Origin: Diadema setosum
Taxonomy: Eukaryota > Echinodermata > Echinoidea > Diadematoida > Diadematidae
Assembly (NCBI RefSeq): GCF_964275005.1
Contig: NC_092698.1
Location: 33,614,662-33,678,661, forward strand
Length of the DNA stretch: 64,000 nucleotides
Reading direction: 5' to 3'
The notes beneath the pieces were generated by a model. That model was not told where the DNA came from. It did not search any database and saw only the letters and a program-made list of their open reading frames with translations. The position numbers and the translations under genes were made by a program. Position 1 is the first letter of the stretch; each line of letters begins with the position of its first letter. Positions 23,696 through 37,400 of this stretch are shown in pieces.

Positions 23696-26600
23696 CTTGT
23701 GAGAGAGAAAGAATTGTTGTCCTGATAGCTCCTACTCTAATCAATGTTAGACAGTCGTGACAGGAAAGCCAAAGGATTTCCCATGACATTACCAGAGCCT
23801 GAACTGAGTAAGTTTTTATGCTACTTGTACTAGCGCAGGACCTGGACCAGGGCCAGGTCCGTAGTCTAAACAGCTCTTGTACCAGTGACCGCAGGCAGAA
23901 GAGATTAGGCCCTACATTATCAGAAAGTTCACATTCTCATACATCACCACAAACAAAATGTCAACAAGCTTGCTTTACCCAGACCAAAAGCGGCATTTGG
24001 TCTAGTCTTCTACAATTTTTACATCTCTCATTACAAAATCTGGCTCTACCGCTACGAAACTAGGCCCTACGTACGATTGATTAACGACTGTTCTAGAAAT
24101 TACTTTGTGATAAACAGGCAACGGTCGTACTCCACGGAAGAACGAATTCCCGGTAGGCCTACGTGAAAGCCATCGGAGTTAGATCTACGTATCAAAAGGT
24201 TACTTGTGGCTCGATTGAATACCACTGGCACTAGCGCACTGTTGTCATGCGGTACGCGCGTTCATGCAAAGGAGTAGTGTTTCTAGACCTAGTCGTTTTG
24301 CTTTAGGGCCTATACAGCAGTTTATTTCTTGTACTGTAGGTCATATAATATAACAGATATTGACTTTTTCCTTCGGTAGGAATATAACATTTAATTTCCC
24401 TTGGGAAGTTATATTTTTGTCTCGGAATACTATATTTTTCCTCAGCGCTACGCGCTTCGGAAAAATATAATAATCCTCGACAAAAATATAACTTCCCGCG
24501 AGGATCTCAAATGTTATATTCCATCTCTGGTAAGTCAATATCTGTATAATATTTCAGTCGCGCCTGATAACTTCTCACGCTATTCATCGTTTGATGGATA
24601 TACACATTCATGAGCATGAATCTTATCTGGAGTTGATTGCATACTGCATCTCAGCACTACAGAATGTACAATACTCCTTGCATAGGGTTGGACTTATGCT
24701 AGAAGAAGGCAAAGATAGAAGAAAAAGAACAAACAGAAGAAGAAAATGCAAAAGAAGAACACAAAAAGCTGGAAGAAGATGAAACAGATGGAGAGACAGA
24801 CGAGGAAGATAAAGAGGAAAACAATAGAAAACAAAGACATGGAGAAAGAAGGAGAAGCAGACGGAGAGGGAGAGAAGGATGATGAAAAGGAAGATGAAGA
24901 AGGAGATGCAAACAAAGATGAAGGGGAGGGAGATGATGCGGTGATAAAGAAGCTTGAGGATAGCAGAAAAATGTGAACTTACTTCCTCCAGCAGCCCTGG
25001 GCTCTGGAGCGGAGGACCCACGGGGCTCCTTCAGGATCCCTGCAATGATCTTGTCAGCCACCATGTGGTTGGATGCCACCAGGACTCCCTTGATGACCTG
25101 TGTCGGGATGCTTCTATGACCACTCTGCTCAGCAGCATCCAACATCTTCTTCAGCAAGGCCTGAGGGTGAGACATAGTGAGCAAGGAAAATAAGGACAGG
25201 GGAGGGGGATGAGTCTAGAAGTATGGATGTGTACCATCATTATAGAAGTAGACGGACTTACTCCAATGGGTTGTTCGTTTGAGCCTGTGTTTTTTAGAGC
25301 ATTATTACATTCCTGCTTCTCAGCTGATGACAGTTCGGGTCATTGCAACATTGCACGGTTAATCTAAATCAAAATTTACTGAGGAAATTCAAAGAAGACA
25401 AGGAAAAGTAGAAATTACGCGGTGCGTAATATATGTCCCCGCCATAAGTAGCATTTAGTAGCAAAATGTACAATATAGGTAAAAAGATCAAGGTCAAAGG
25501 TCAAAGAAGTCAAAGGTCAAAATTCTATGTAGAAGTTTTGAAGCCCTCACCTAGTGCCATCACATAAAGCAAACAGAATCGAAATCCGGTTAGAAATGGC
25601 GAAGGAGTAGCATTTTGTAGCCAATGTACAATATAGGTAAAAAATCAAGGTCAAAGGTCAAAGAAGTCAAAGGACAAAATTCTGTGTAGAAGTTTTGAAG
25701 CCCTCACCTAGTGCCATCACATAAAGCAAACGGAATCAAAATTGGGTTAGAAATGGCGAAGGAGTAGCATTTGGTAGCAAAATGTACAATACAGGTCAAA
25801 AATCAAGGTCAAAGGTCAAAGAAGTCAAAGGTCAAAATTCTGTGTAGAAGTTTTGAAGCCCTCACCTAGTGCCATCACTTAAAGCAAACGGAATTGAAAT
25901 CGGGTTACAAATGGCGAAGGAGTAGCATTTTGAAGAAAAATGTACGATATAGGTCAAAAATCAAGGTCAAAGGTCAAAGAAGTCAAAGGTCAAAATTCTG
26001 TGTAGAAGTTTTGAAGCCCTCACCTAGTGCCATCACATAAAGCAAACGGAATCGAAATCGGGTTAGAAATGGCGAAGGAATAGCATTTTGTAGGCAATGT
26101 ACAATATAGGTCAAAAATCAAGGTCAAAGGTCAAAGAAGTCAAAGGTCAAAATTCTGTGTAGAAGTTTTGAAGCCCTCACCTAGTGCCATCATACAAAGC
26201 AAACGGAATCAAAATCGGGTTAGAAATGGCGAAGGAGTAGCATTTTGAAGCAAAATGTACAATATAGGTCAAAGGTCAAGGTCAAAGGTCACAACTGAAA
26301 TTCTGTATAGAAGTTTCAAAGCTCCCACGTAGTGCTATCATATAAAGCAAACAGAATCAAAATCGGGTTAGAAATGGCGAAGGAGTAGCATTTTGAACAT
26401 TTTGATCACACACGGACACACGGACGGACAGACGGACAGACGGACACACGGACACACAGACACACACACGTACGGAGCCCGTTTCATAGTCCCCTGCTCG
26501 AACTCGTTCGGCGGGGACAAAAATGGCTGTAAAACGAACATACTGTATCTGTGAAGCTTGTTTTCTGATTTCTTTTCAGCTTATGAACCACTTGTCAAGA

Positions 26601-29600
26601 TTCTTTCACTGTTAATGAGTGAAGAGGGTCACATGAGTGACAGGGATGACTAATACTCACCATCTTCATGTCCATGCGTTCCTGCTTCTTCTTGTAGATC
26701 GCCAGTTGGAAGTGGTGCGCCACCTTGTTTGAATCTACAGTCTGGGGGACATGTAGGAAGTGACAAAAAAAATGATGTTATTAAAGGTGCTAATCAATAA
26801 CAAGGTCTTATTTACCCAGGGTAGCCTCTTCAGTGTTACCACTGCTCTACCAGAGGGCCCTGCCATTATTATTACCTTAGCATCGCCAGGTACCCATTTA
26901 TACACCTGGGTCGAGAGGGACATTGGGAGCCAGGAGTCTTATCCACTATGCCACAGCACCCCCATGTAAATTGACACTTGAGAACCACCCCATTTCCATG
27001 ATAAGAGACTTTGACATCTCCTTATAGCACAACCCTAACTTCTTACTTTTATGCAAGAAACTATTTTTTTCTAATGGTGGCCTGATCAAGCCACCAAAAC
27101 ATATCTCTTCCTAAAAGTGGTGGCCTGATATCTATTTCTGGTGGCCTGGGCCACTGCTATTGTCTAGCGTTGTGTTATAGTAGCCTTTATTTTCTTATTT
27201 TCAGCATATAACAGTGTCATGTGCAGGTGATAAATTTTTGGTATTACAGTTTTGAATGTGACCCAAGAGCAAAATAGATTGTAAAGTTCTCCCAGGATAT
27301 AAAACAATAGTCACAGATAATATTACTGTCACCTGTGGATATGTAATGCAATATGTTTATAAGTGTTTCCACCATACTCTTACCACAGCCTGCTGAAAGA
27401 AACTGTGCATGATTTTGAGCTGGTAAAATGCTTCAATAGTGCATTTTTGTTAGCTAGCTCATGGGGCTGTTAACAGCTGCGTCAATTTGCTTTGCATTGA
27501 ATACTTTATCAGGATAGAATATCAGTTAGGAAAGAGAGCTGGCATTGAATCCAGACACAAGAAGCCATAAAGTAAAACCACAAGAGGGGAACAAAGACAA
27601 AGAGACAAACTACAACTAATTAGTATGCCCGTTTTTTTAAAACAAAATATTTTTCTTTCTTTTTTTCTTAAGAAAAAGAGTGCTTTAAAGTAAATGCCTT
27701 GAATATTAAATACAGCACATGAAAACTAGACCTCCTAAAGCATAAGAAGCCTTTTATCTAACACCAAAAGGAGTGAATATACTCATCCGAGCAAAAGTGT
27801 GTGCATTTGTGCATTCATAATTGGTGCAACTGATTTGGGGCATTAACTGATTTGTACTGAGACAGTGTTCACTATTTTAAATGCAGCATAAATGATTGAT
27901 TATTCCTTCTTTCTTTGCTCACTCTCCCCGCGTTCACATTGGTCCCCGCAACGCGGGGACAGCCACAAGAGATCTTATCTTTTTTACGACTGACCGTTCA
28001 TATTGGTATCTCATCTGTCCCCGAGCTGTGGGGGCATTTTGGGGCTTGGAGCGAGCTCTGCCACTTGAATCCAGGCATAGCGCATGCGCACATTTGATGA
28101 CCACAGCTGGACGCTATCAATTGCGCCCCAAGGTCACTCTCCCCTCCAAATCTTGTCCCCGTACCCGACTTGCTTCGCGGGGACGAGGGGACAAGTCCCA
28201 GCGAGCGTTCACATTATGGTTTTTGAGGAGAAAGTCCCACAGCTCGGGACTTTCCCCGCGTCGAGGGGACCAATGTGAACGCGGGGTCTGTCACTTTTTT
28301 TCTACTTTATTAACATTCTTTAGTATGTCCATATCAGCGGTATGGATTATGATTTATCAGGTAATCTTAAAATCTACCACTGGAATTACATATAATATTT
28401 GACTTTGCATCGGAGGTAGAGAAAATTTTTGAGCAAGGATCTGCGGGATGTCTTTCAAAGCGAAATGTGATAATCTTGGGTGGGTTATCTATTGTAATAA
28501 TGACAAAGAATCAGCGGCGGCATCTCAGCAAACCACACAGTTCATATTTACTGCGGCACTTAGATTGAGGTAGTTCGCACCAACAAGTGCTCTGTGCTGG
28601 CAAACTGATTACCTCTTATCCTCTTGCATAGCAAACACAACCCTTCGCTAACTCTGCCCCCTTTGCAATCAACGATCACTTGTGAATTTAGTCGAACAAA
28701 CTGTGATTATCCAACATTAATAATGTTATTTTTCCTTGACATTCAACAATCCAGTGGCATCACAATGAAACAATGATGCACTACCTACTCATCAATCAAC
28801 GAAATCAACAACCAAGCGGTGCTATTTCTTTAGAGCCCTTCAAGCACCATGAGGTTGTGGCAAGGCCTTCTACAAAAACAGCCATCATAACTCTTCTTAG
28901 AAGTACACCTATTACAAACTTTTTACATAAGAAATATCACCAGTGACTGAACAGTCAACACCTAGGAAGATTCATGCAACTGAAAATAATTTCATCTGTG
29001 TGTATTCAGCCAAAGACAAAAATCCAAATAATTCCAAATATTTAGAATAGAGAATTTCATGAAAGTCATCATACTTGTTGATGAACACTGAGATACACTA
29101 TCAAGACAGCAGTGCATGGTTATGACACAAGGGCAAAATCACAGCAAACATCTCTGACATGAATGTCATCTGTTAATCACTCATCCACCATAAGTCATAA
29201 GAAAAAGAAAAAACAGAAAAAGAAATCAGACTAAAACTTACAAAAGGATTCCCGTCTGGAGACTAATAGGAAGTATTATGGAATCAGTGAAAATGGATTA
29301 CAGAAATGTCTATCACATCAGTACCATAATAATGATAAAAGTTAGAATAGGGACTATTTGTATAGCGCTCATGTCCATCTTTCGGTGCTCATGGCACTAA
29401 AATCAAATATATAAACAATGCACTGCCAGAATTGTAAGAGTAAAAAATGACTATAACTTAGAACAGTGACACACATCAAGCATTTCCTATGTTTTGACAA
29501 AAATCCAGACTCCAATATTGCCAAAATATTAATCAAACTTATTATTACCTCATGTTACACTTATGATCTTATGTCTTGAACAATCAAAGTTGAATAGGAT

Positions 29601-32600
29601 ATTTGTCTTTATCAATGCAGCAGGATATAAAAGGACAGTTTATTTGTTTTTAATTCCCAAAATATGTAATTAGAACATGCAAGTAGTGCATATTCTTTCA
29701 TTAATCAAAGAGGGTTACAGAAAACTACAAAGTTACAGTCACCTTAACATTTTGAAAACTGTGTCATGTGTCAAGTTTTCTACAGGCAGAGAGAAAAAGG
29801 GGTCAACACATAATAATTTACTCAGGAATTACAAGGAGCAGAAAAAAGAGAATAGGGAAAAGATCCCTAAAATATCAAACAGAAATAATCTGAGTTTACA
29901 TATTCAATGAAACATGCCATCACTTTCAGTTCTATCAGTCTAGCAGTACAAACGAGATGTAACATGCTGCAAAGTGCTCTGAGCAACATGGCATGGAGAA
30001 GAAGTGTTTTGTAACAAACGATTGTATCATTACCATGCTATACTGTACAAAGGAACATGAAATCAAATAAAAACAATCAGCTGCTAACTTCTACCAAAAA
30101 ACAACAACAAAGCCATAGCGACGCAAAGTTCTTTCACCTTCTCGATGGCCGCCACGGACGACGAAGACGCACCCTTGGCCAGCGTCTCGGACATGTTGAT
30201 CTGCTTGGTGTTGAGATTCTTGGTCCGGCTGGACGTTTTGGGTTCCTGCCTGCCCCACACCTGTATCGTCAGCATGCCGTTCTGGAGGTAGTCCACCAGC
30301 TGGGAGGTCGCAACCTGAAAGTTGTAGAACTTCCGGTAGTTGAAATCCGAGCTGCCGGCACTGTCCTTGCAGTCAGTCTTGTTCTCCTCGTTGTCGAGGT
30401 ACATCTTGTACATGCAGAACACGTCCTGTGGACGACAATAAAGAAGGCGGCAACATTTAGCTCTCTAAGGAAATCATACTTGATCTCTAGTCGGTTATGT
30501 TGGCTTTGCAGCGCTATGATAAGTCATAACGTGACAAATGATTGCAACATGAGAGGCAAATGTAGCTTACAATTCATATACAACACAACAAAGGACATAC
30601 CACAGTGACAGCAAAAAGGATGATGATAATCATAAAGATGATAATGCTGATTATGATGATTATCATCATCTATCATCATCAACATCACTATCAGCAGCAG
30701 CAAAATTATTATCATCTATCATCATTATCATTATTATTACCACTCTCTCCTCCCCCACTTTACCACATGAGAAACAAACAGACACGTACCTAAAGGCAAT
30801 GGCATATGAAATCTTCAGTTTTGTTTCATTTTTTTTTTCCAAACTGCTAGATGTATTTCAACCAACCTCTAGCAAGGAACACCAAACCACTTTACTCAGG
30901 AACCTCAACTTGTTTCTTACCTGAAATGTTTTAAAATGGTAATTTACCACCACAATGTTAAAAAGAATGATGTTTTTTTTTTTTAAATCAAAAGGGGAAA
31001 ATATATCACACAAGAACTACCAAAAAAAAAGAAAGAAAAGAAATAAAACCACACACACAAAGCCATTACCTTGTACTTATTTGGGATTCCAGTGACTGCT
31101 CTTATCTTCACAACAAAGTTCACACATCGTCCAATCAGCTCCTTGGGGTCATCCACGAAGACATCATCAGCCTCTGTGAGTTCCTTGCCATTGCTATCAC
31201 AGGGAACGATCTCAACGTCGAGCAGACCTTGTTGCTTACCACGGTAATCGCTGACCTCGATGGACTCCTTGGTTTCAATCTGTAATGTGGTGGAAGAGAA
31301 GTTGCTGGTGGTGATTTTGATATCATTAATTTCTTTTTCATTCTGACAGCAAATTGGTAATGAGGGCCAAACCAATTTTGAAATATCTTCTGGCGAGCCT
31401 GCCTCGGTATGTTGAGCAGGCTTCTCAACAGCAGCCAGAGAAGAAAATTTGCCAAGCTACTGGTTCAGCTGAAATATCTGGCTGGGTTTAATTAGTGTTA
31501 TCTGCTTGTGTGTGTGTGACTGGTACAACTAAAGAATGGCTACAAGCTATAAAATAAGTCTATATCTCCAAAGAGAAGAAATATGACAACTGTAATGGCA
31601 GACGACAAAACTAGTATTGCTCTTGTTAAAAGTGTTGGGACACAGTTCATTTCTTTGGAGTCTACACCTCAAGAATCTTTAACGACAGGCAAACTGCAAT
31701 ATCAGCAGAGAGGCAGTACCTCTGCAACTACATGAGATGGGAGCAAATTCTAATGCTAACACTTTACACTAATACAAACACAAACACTAAAACCACTCCT
31801 TTCATCAAGGTTGTCACTGACCATGTATGCGAGACTCTGGAGGTAGACATTGACCACTCCAATCTGGACCTTGGTGTCAAGGGGCTCGGTGAAAGGATCC
31901 TTCTCCTGTTCATATCAGACATAAATGAGTGGGAAACGAAAGAAGAATCAGACAAATGATAGCATGTCACTACATTTGTAAGTTCAGAAACTGAATGCAG
32001 ATCATGGACACATTTTTATCATGAAGATCCCCAATCATTATCTTTTGTAAGATGAGTGCTTGAAAATAGAACTCACGTTTCCCAAACAAATCTACTTTCT
32101 TTATATTTCAACATACAGAACATCTCTGCTACATAAGATAAGCTAAAGATAGTACAAAATGCAGAAAGAGTTGTTGAAGAGAGTAAGATGCAAACTGAAG
32201 TCAATAGAACAAAGGAGAACTTACATCAGGCAGCTGCCAGTCAGATCCCTCAGCAAAGTTCTGGTACATCTCCTGCATTAGGTACTTTCTCCTGACAAAC
32301 TTATCCCTTGGCCAGATGTACTCCAGCTCGTTCTCCAGGTTTCGCACTTTCACACAGACCTGGCAACATCACAATAATCAGCTCAGATTAGTGCTTGTTA
32401 CAAAAAAAAAAAAAAAAAAAAATGTGTGAAATTACATAAGTGGCTGGTAACACACACTCCTTCATATTCTTGAGGATATACATGCACCTAAACAAGCTAA
32501 CAAAAATACAAACTGAGTTGTTATCAAACATGCATTAGCCTGTGATATTTGCTTAGTTCTTTAATCTGGCCATATATGGAAACAAAATAAGTTCTACTTT

Positions 32601-34416
32601 TGGAGAGAGGCACAATGCAAGATGGGCCCCATGTTTCCACATACATTTGTAGAGTGACATGTTTTCAATATGCATTTAGATGTGATTTGCAGTGTAGTGG
32701 CTTTATCTAGCAAGTCTACAGAGCAAAAATGACATTGATGATAATATTGATGGTCATGCTGCTGCTGCTGTTGATAAAGTTTATCATGGAAATGATAATC
32801 ACAATAAAAATTATAGTAAGAATAACAACAATTTATGATGCTAGCAACAATGACAATACTAGTAACAACAACTTACAATGCTAGTAACAACAGTCAGATT
32901 AATGCCAGTTGTTTCCTTATGGCCGGTGTATACCACACACTTTTAACTTACCTCTGTGCGACCATGAGTGAGCCCCCTGGACTTGGGCGACATGACGATG
33001 ACCTCAAACTTGACCTTCCTGTCCAGCTCTTCACTGATGGCGTTGGCTTCCTCGACCAGTGGGATCATCTCTACCAGCTCTTCCTGGAGCAACAGGTCCT
33101 CTGCAGCAGACAAAACATTTACATTCACCCATTGAGGACAGACTGATTTTGCTACAACATGCATTTCCCATAGACACTTGCCCGAGTATACTGAGGACTT
33201 GTCTGCAACGGGTTAAGGGGATGGTGCAGTTACCGTTGAAACAGGGCTTCAGGTTTCCTTTGCTTTTTGATGATGATCTTTTTTATATGGTTTCTTTTTT
33301 TAATAATGAGAAACTTCTTATGAAATATGAGGTAAATAGCATAAAATTCTAATAGGAATTCAAAGTTTCTTCGATGAAAATTGGTTTTGAAATGGCCAAG
33401 ACATCCAAAACAAAGTGATCATCATAAAAGATTGGACCCACCTTTTATTAGGATCACATCGTTTTACTTTATTTTTGGAAATCTCAACCATTTCAAAACC
33501 AATTCTCATCAAATACACTTTGAATTCCTCTTAGAATTGTATGGTCCTTATCACTTCATAAAGGGATTTCTAAGTATCTCACAAAAAGGTAAAAGCTGAA
33601 TCCTCACCTCAACCAGTACTATGACATCCCTTATTTATCAATATAAGAATAGTGGGCTCCAGAACTGGAGAACCAACAGTAAGGCCCCCAAAAGAAAATT
33701 GTTGTATTCGCATAATCCACTCAACCCTAAAATATTTCAACCCTATACTTTTTTTCTTTTTTTTTTTTTTTTTGGGGGGGGGGAGGGTTAATTATCAACA
33801 TTGTGCAGTACTGCTGAACTCCATGATCGCGAATTTAACCACTTGCGAAATTGTTGGGAAGTCCCGATTCACAAAAAATTAGACTCGCTAAATATATGGC
33901 GTATACTAAGAAAAGTGCACATACTTGGCAACACATAAAATATGATATACTAGCAAAAATGAATAATAGCCAATTGTAGTATTGTGTGGACCTTCCATGA
34001 GAATCAATGACAGCAAAGTCAAATCACCTCCTGATTTTTTGGAGGACATGTCAAATCCATTCTTCTGGGCAATCTCCTGCTGAGCCATCTCATATGTGAC
34101 AACGCCATACGCAGAGGGTGTGGCAAGCTTGAGGGCCGGATGTTGGAACACATACAGGTGGTTGGACCCAAACATTATCCTGGGGGAGAAGAGAAGAAAA
34201 AAAAAAAAAAAAAAAAAAAAGGGTGATGGTTATAGGACATACCAGTACTTGACAATACGACTTTTAGTGGAAAACTTATTACCTTTATGTATATTGAATG
34301 GACTAAGAAAAATTTCACTTTGTTCAAACACTCCTACATGTAGACTCCATCCCTGGTGTAATCGGTATCAACGAGTTGAGCTAACAATGTCCGGTTCAGC
34401 CCTAGAAGTAGCCATC

Positions 34417-34461
<45 letters not shown>

Positions 34462-37400
34462 CACAAACACACACACACACACACACACACTCACCCACAC
34501 ACATACACACACATGCTGCATTGTCCAATCACTTTCTGCTCCTCACCTGTCATTATGGTCCAGTTCCTGCCTGGTGGTGATGGGGTCGCCGTTCACCAGC
34601 AGCTTTGCCTCTGGGCTGACCTTGTCGATGAACACCTTTCCTCCATCATTGGTGATCACTGCATGCTGCTTCTGGATGCTGTATGGTGTAACATTTGACA
34701 TGAAGTAACGGTTTAATAATGTATACCAGTAAAACAAATTGTATATGTACGTATGATACATGTAATCATACATTTATCCATGTTGCGGTGAAAGAAGAAC
34801 ATGAAGACTGATTTACTGTATTCTAATTAGCTATGTCAAAACACAAAAAATGGTTATTTCTATTAACCCGTTGAGAATGAGCTGATTTTGATAAAACACA
34901 CACTTCCCATAGACACCTGTGCGAGTATACTTGGGACAGGTCTTCAGTGGGTTAAGTGCTCCACGTGGGTGAAACTTTTCTTTCCTCCCCCTTTCCCCAT
35001 ATGTCAATTAGGTAACTATTTTCCTGAGCTGATACAATAAAGAATTTTTTCACTGACAAGAAATTCAAACGAGCCATCTACAGGAATATTTCAAGCAGGC
35101 ATAAATACAGACGATAGGCCTTTGTTTCCTTCACTTTTCATGTAACACTCACTTTAGACCATTGAGGACAATCTCTGGTTTGACATCAGCCTTGTCGCTG
35201 CCAATGTTGTACTTGCCGGGGCCGAGGAGGTGCACGATCATACCGGTCAGGGCGGGGTCAACGTTGAGATTGTAGAAATGCGGGGTAGTCTTGCACGCCT
35301 CTTTCTTAGCCCTTTCTGAGTCATCTCCACTGTTTGCAGCCTGTAGGAACCATAGAGGAGGTAAGACATAGATTGAATAAAGCATACTGACTGCTGTGAA
35401 ATGATTGAAGTATGCCAAATTGGGAACTTCTGTCCCTAAATCCCTGTTGCCAATTTAAAGATTATCTTGAACACTTATGGGATTAACATTTCCACAAAGG
35501 AAGTTGCTCAATGGAACTATATTTGTACTGTCTATCGTACAAAAACAAAGATGAAGTATAAAAAAAATAAAGATTTGTTGAAAAGATCTGCACTTTTTTT
35601 GGGGGAAAAAAAACCCAAATCTCTATGAGCATGCATGATGAAACTATTGCGCTTCACAGATTGCAAAGCAGTGCCTATACTCTGTACTCTTTTTCTGGCA
35701 CTAAAAGTGCATTTTCTACATGCATCTGACATGTGAACCTTTGCCTGAGTACCACCAAAGTGTTAGATGTAAATATTAATAATCTGTACAGTCCTAGATA
35801 TTCGATCCTATAGTGGCTGAAGAGTAAGTTTTGTGATCACCCAATGTCCACATCATAAACTACAACTTAAGTAGGCAAAATAACCTTATTGAATAGGTGG
35901 AAACAAATTTATAAGGAAAAGAGTTTACTAAGACAATTTCCTTCACTAATCTAATGTTACTTCATAAGTAAACAGTAACAGAGCTGTATGAAGAGCCATA
36001 AGATAAGCATAAAAGTAGAACAAGTGATAAATAAAACCTAAAATCATCAGTAAATGTAATAAATATTTATTATGACACCTTTGTAAGAAGAAAATCTAGA
36101 TTTATTTTTGAATAGGCCTACCTTTAATTGCAAATGCTAGACGCATAAAACACAGTGATAAACAGACCAAAAAAAAAAAAAAAAAAAAACATGTCTTGCA
36201 CATAAATAGTACCATAAATGATTTACAATGAATGAAAACCATGTAAGCTGTTTTACAGCAGGCTGACATGCGGATCATCCAAGAGCATGACCAGTGTATT
36301 CCTAGATGCCCCCTCCCAAACCTTTAGGGGGTGGGGTATAAAGAAGGTGATATTTCTATTACTTTGGATGTAAAATTTGCATTCACTCACATGAGCCTGT
36401 CTGAGTTTCTCTTCCCAAGTCTTCTTCATCTCCTCCATCTCCTTCTCGTTGTCAGCGAGACGGGCCTGCATCTCTTCCTCCAGCTCAGCCTTCATCCGCT
36501 CTTTCTCTGTGGGCCAAGAACAGGACCACTGACTATTACTCAATTGACCAGCTCACAATCACGACAAATTCTTCTTCTTTTTATTAAAATTCTTCTTCTT
36601 TTTATTAACTAATCTTTAATTTGTTGCCATGTGGGAAATGTCTGATTTGCATAGTTCATGCCCCATCTACGAAATATCCTTAATGCACGTTCTATATTCC
36701 AGTTTCCTCAAGAGAGCAACTTCTTTGTGTTCATGTGTCCAGAGTTAAATGAAACTAATAAAAGTATTTTGTGAGCCATGCAAGAATGGCTACATATATA
36801 GCTGTTTGGATCATATTCACTGATCTGCTAGAGGACACTTTGGACTAACTCACACTTCCACTTAATGTTACAGTTAAAAAGAAGGTACACCAAACAACTA
36901 ATAAGCCACAAGGATTTACACATTGGTCATAAAATGATGAACTGATGCCAAGCTGCACTTTCTTGATACTGTATACGCCATATATTTCGCGAGTCTAAAT
37001 TTTCGTGAATCGGGAATTCCTGGTGATTTCGCAAGTGGTTAAATTCGCGATCGTGGAGTCCTGTACTCAACAGAGAAGTCTACACATGTACGTCACATTC
37101 ACATTGGGATCAGACAAAGTCAACATTTTCGCGTGTCTTTAATTTCGCGAATAGCACCTAACTCGCGAAATTCGCAAAAATAAAAACCTCGCGAAATATT
37201 CGGCGTATACAGTACTTGAGCTGCAACTGAAAAAAAAAAATCATGATTCCTTTTTTTCTGCTCACATTTTGGATACTTACAAGCAAACAACAGTTACAAT
37301 GCACAACAGCAAAACACAAAGATCTATATCATCATTTCAACAAGACTCTGCTCACTCATTTTTTTTTTTTTCAACAGAAGTTAATAAATCAACTTGGAAA

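Noticed and set aside
24623-25021. Overlapping frames rich in Ser/Phe/Leu or Lys/Glu
   Set aside because: They come from a purine/pyrimidine tract beside kinesin exon 20; only the exon itself (24983-25160, minus) is coding.
25443-26396. Regularly spaced repeats as a possible CRISPR array
   Set aside because: The whole 158-bp unit is repeated with no unique spacers, and the genome is eukaryotic.
26780-26966. Possible second tRNA gene on the minus strand
   Set aside because: It has an A box but no B box or cloverleaf; best explained as a SINE head.
27896-28402. 168-codon open frame
   Set aside because: It lies across a GC-rich MITE made of inverted repeats; long frames there reflect base composition.
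30057-30608. 183-codon frame on the plus strand
   Set aside because: Antisense shadow of kinesin exon 18.
34096-34698. 200-codon frame on the plus strand
   Set aside because: Antisense to kinesin exons 12 and 13 and runs through a TGTC/CA microsatellite.
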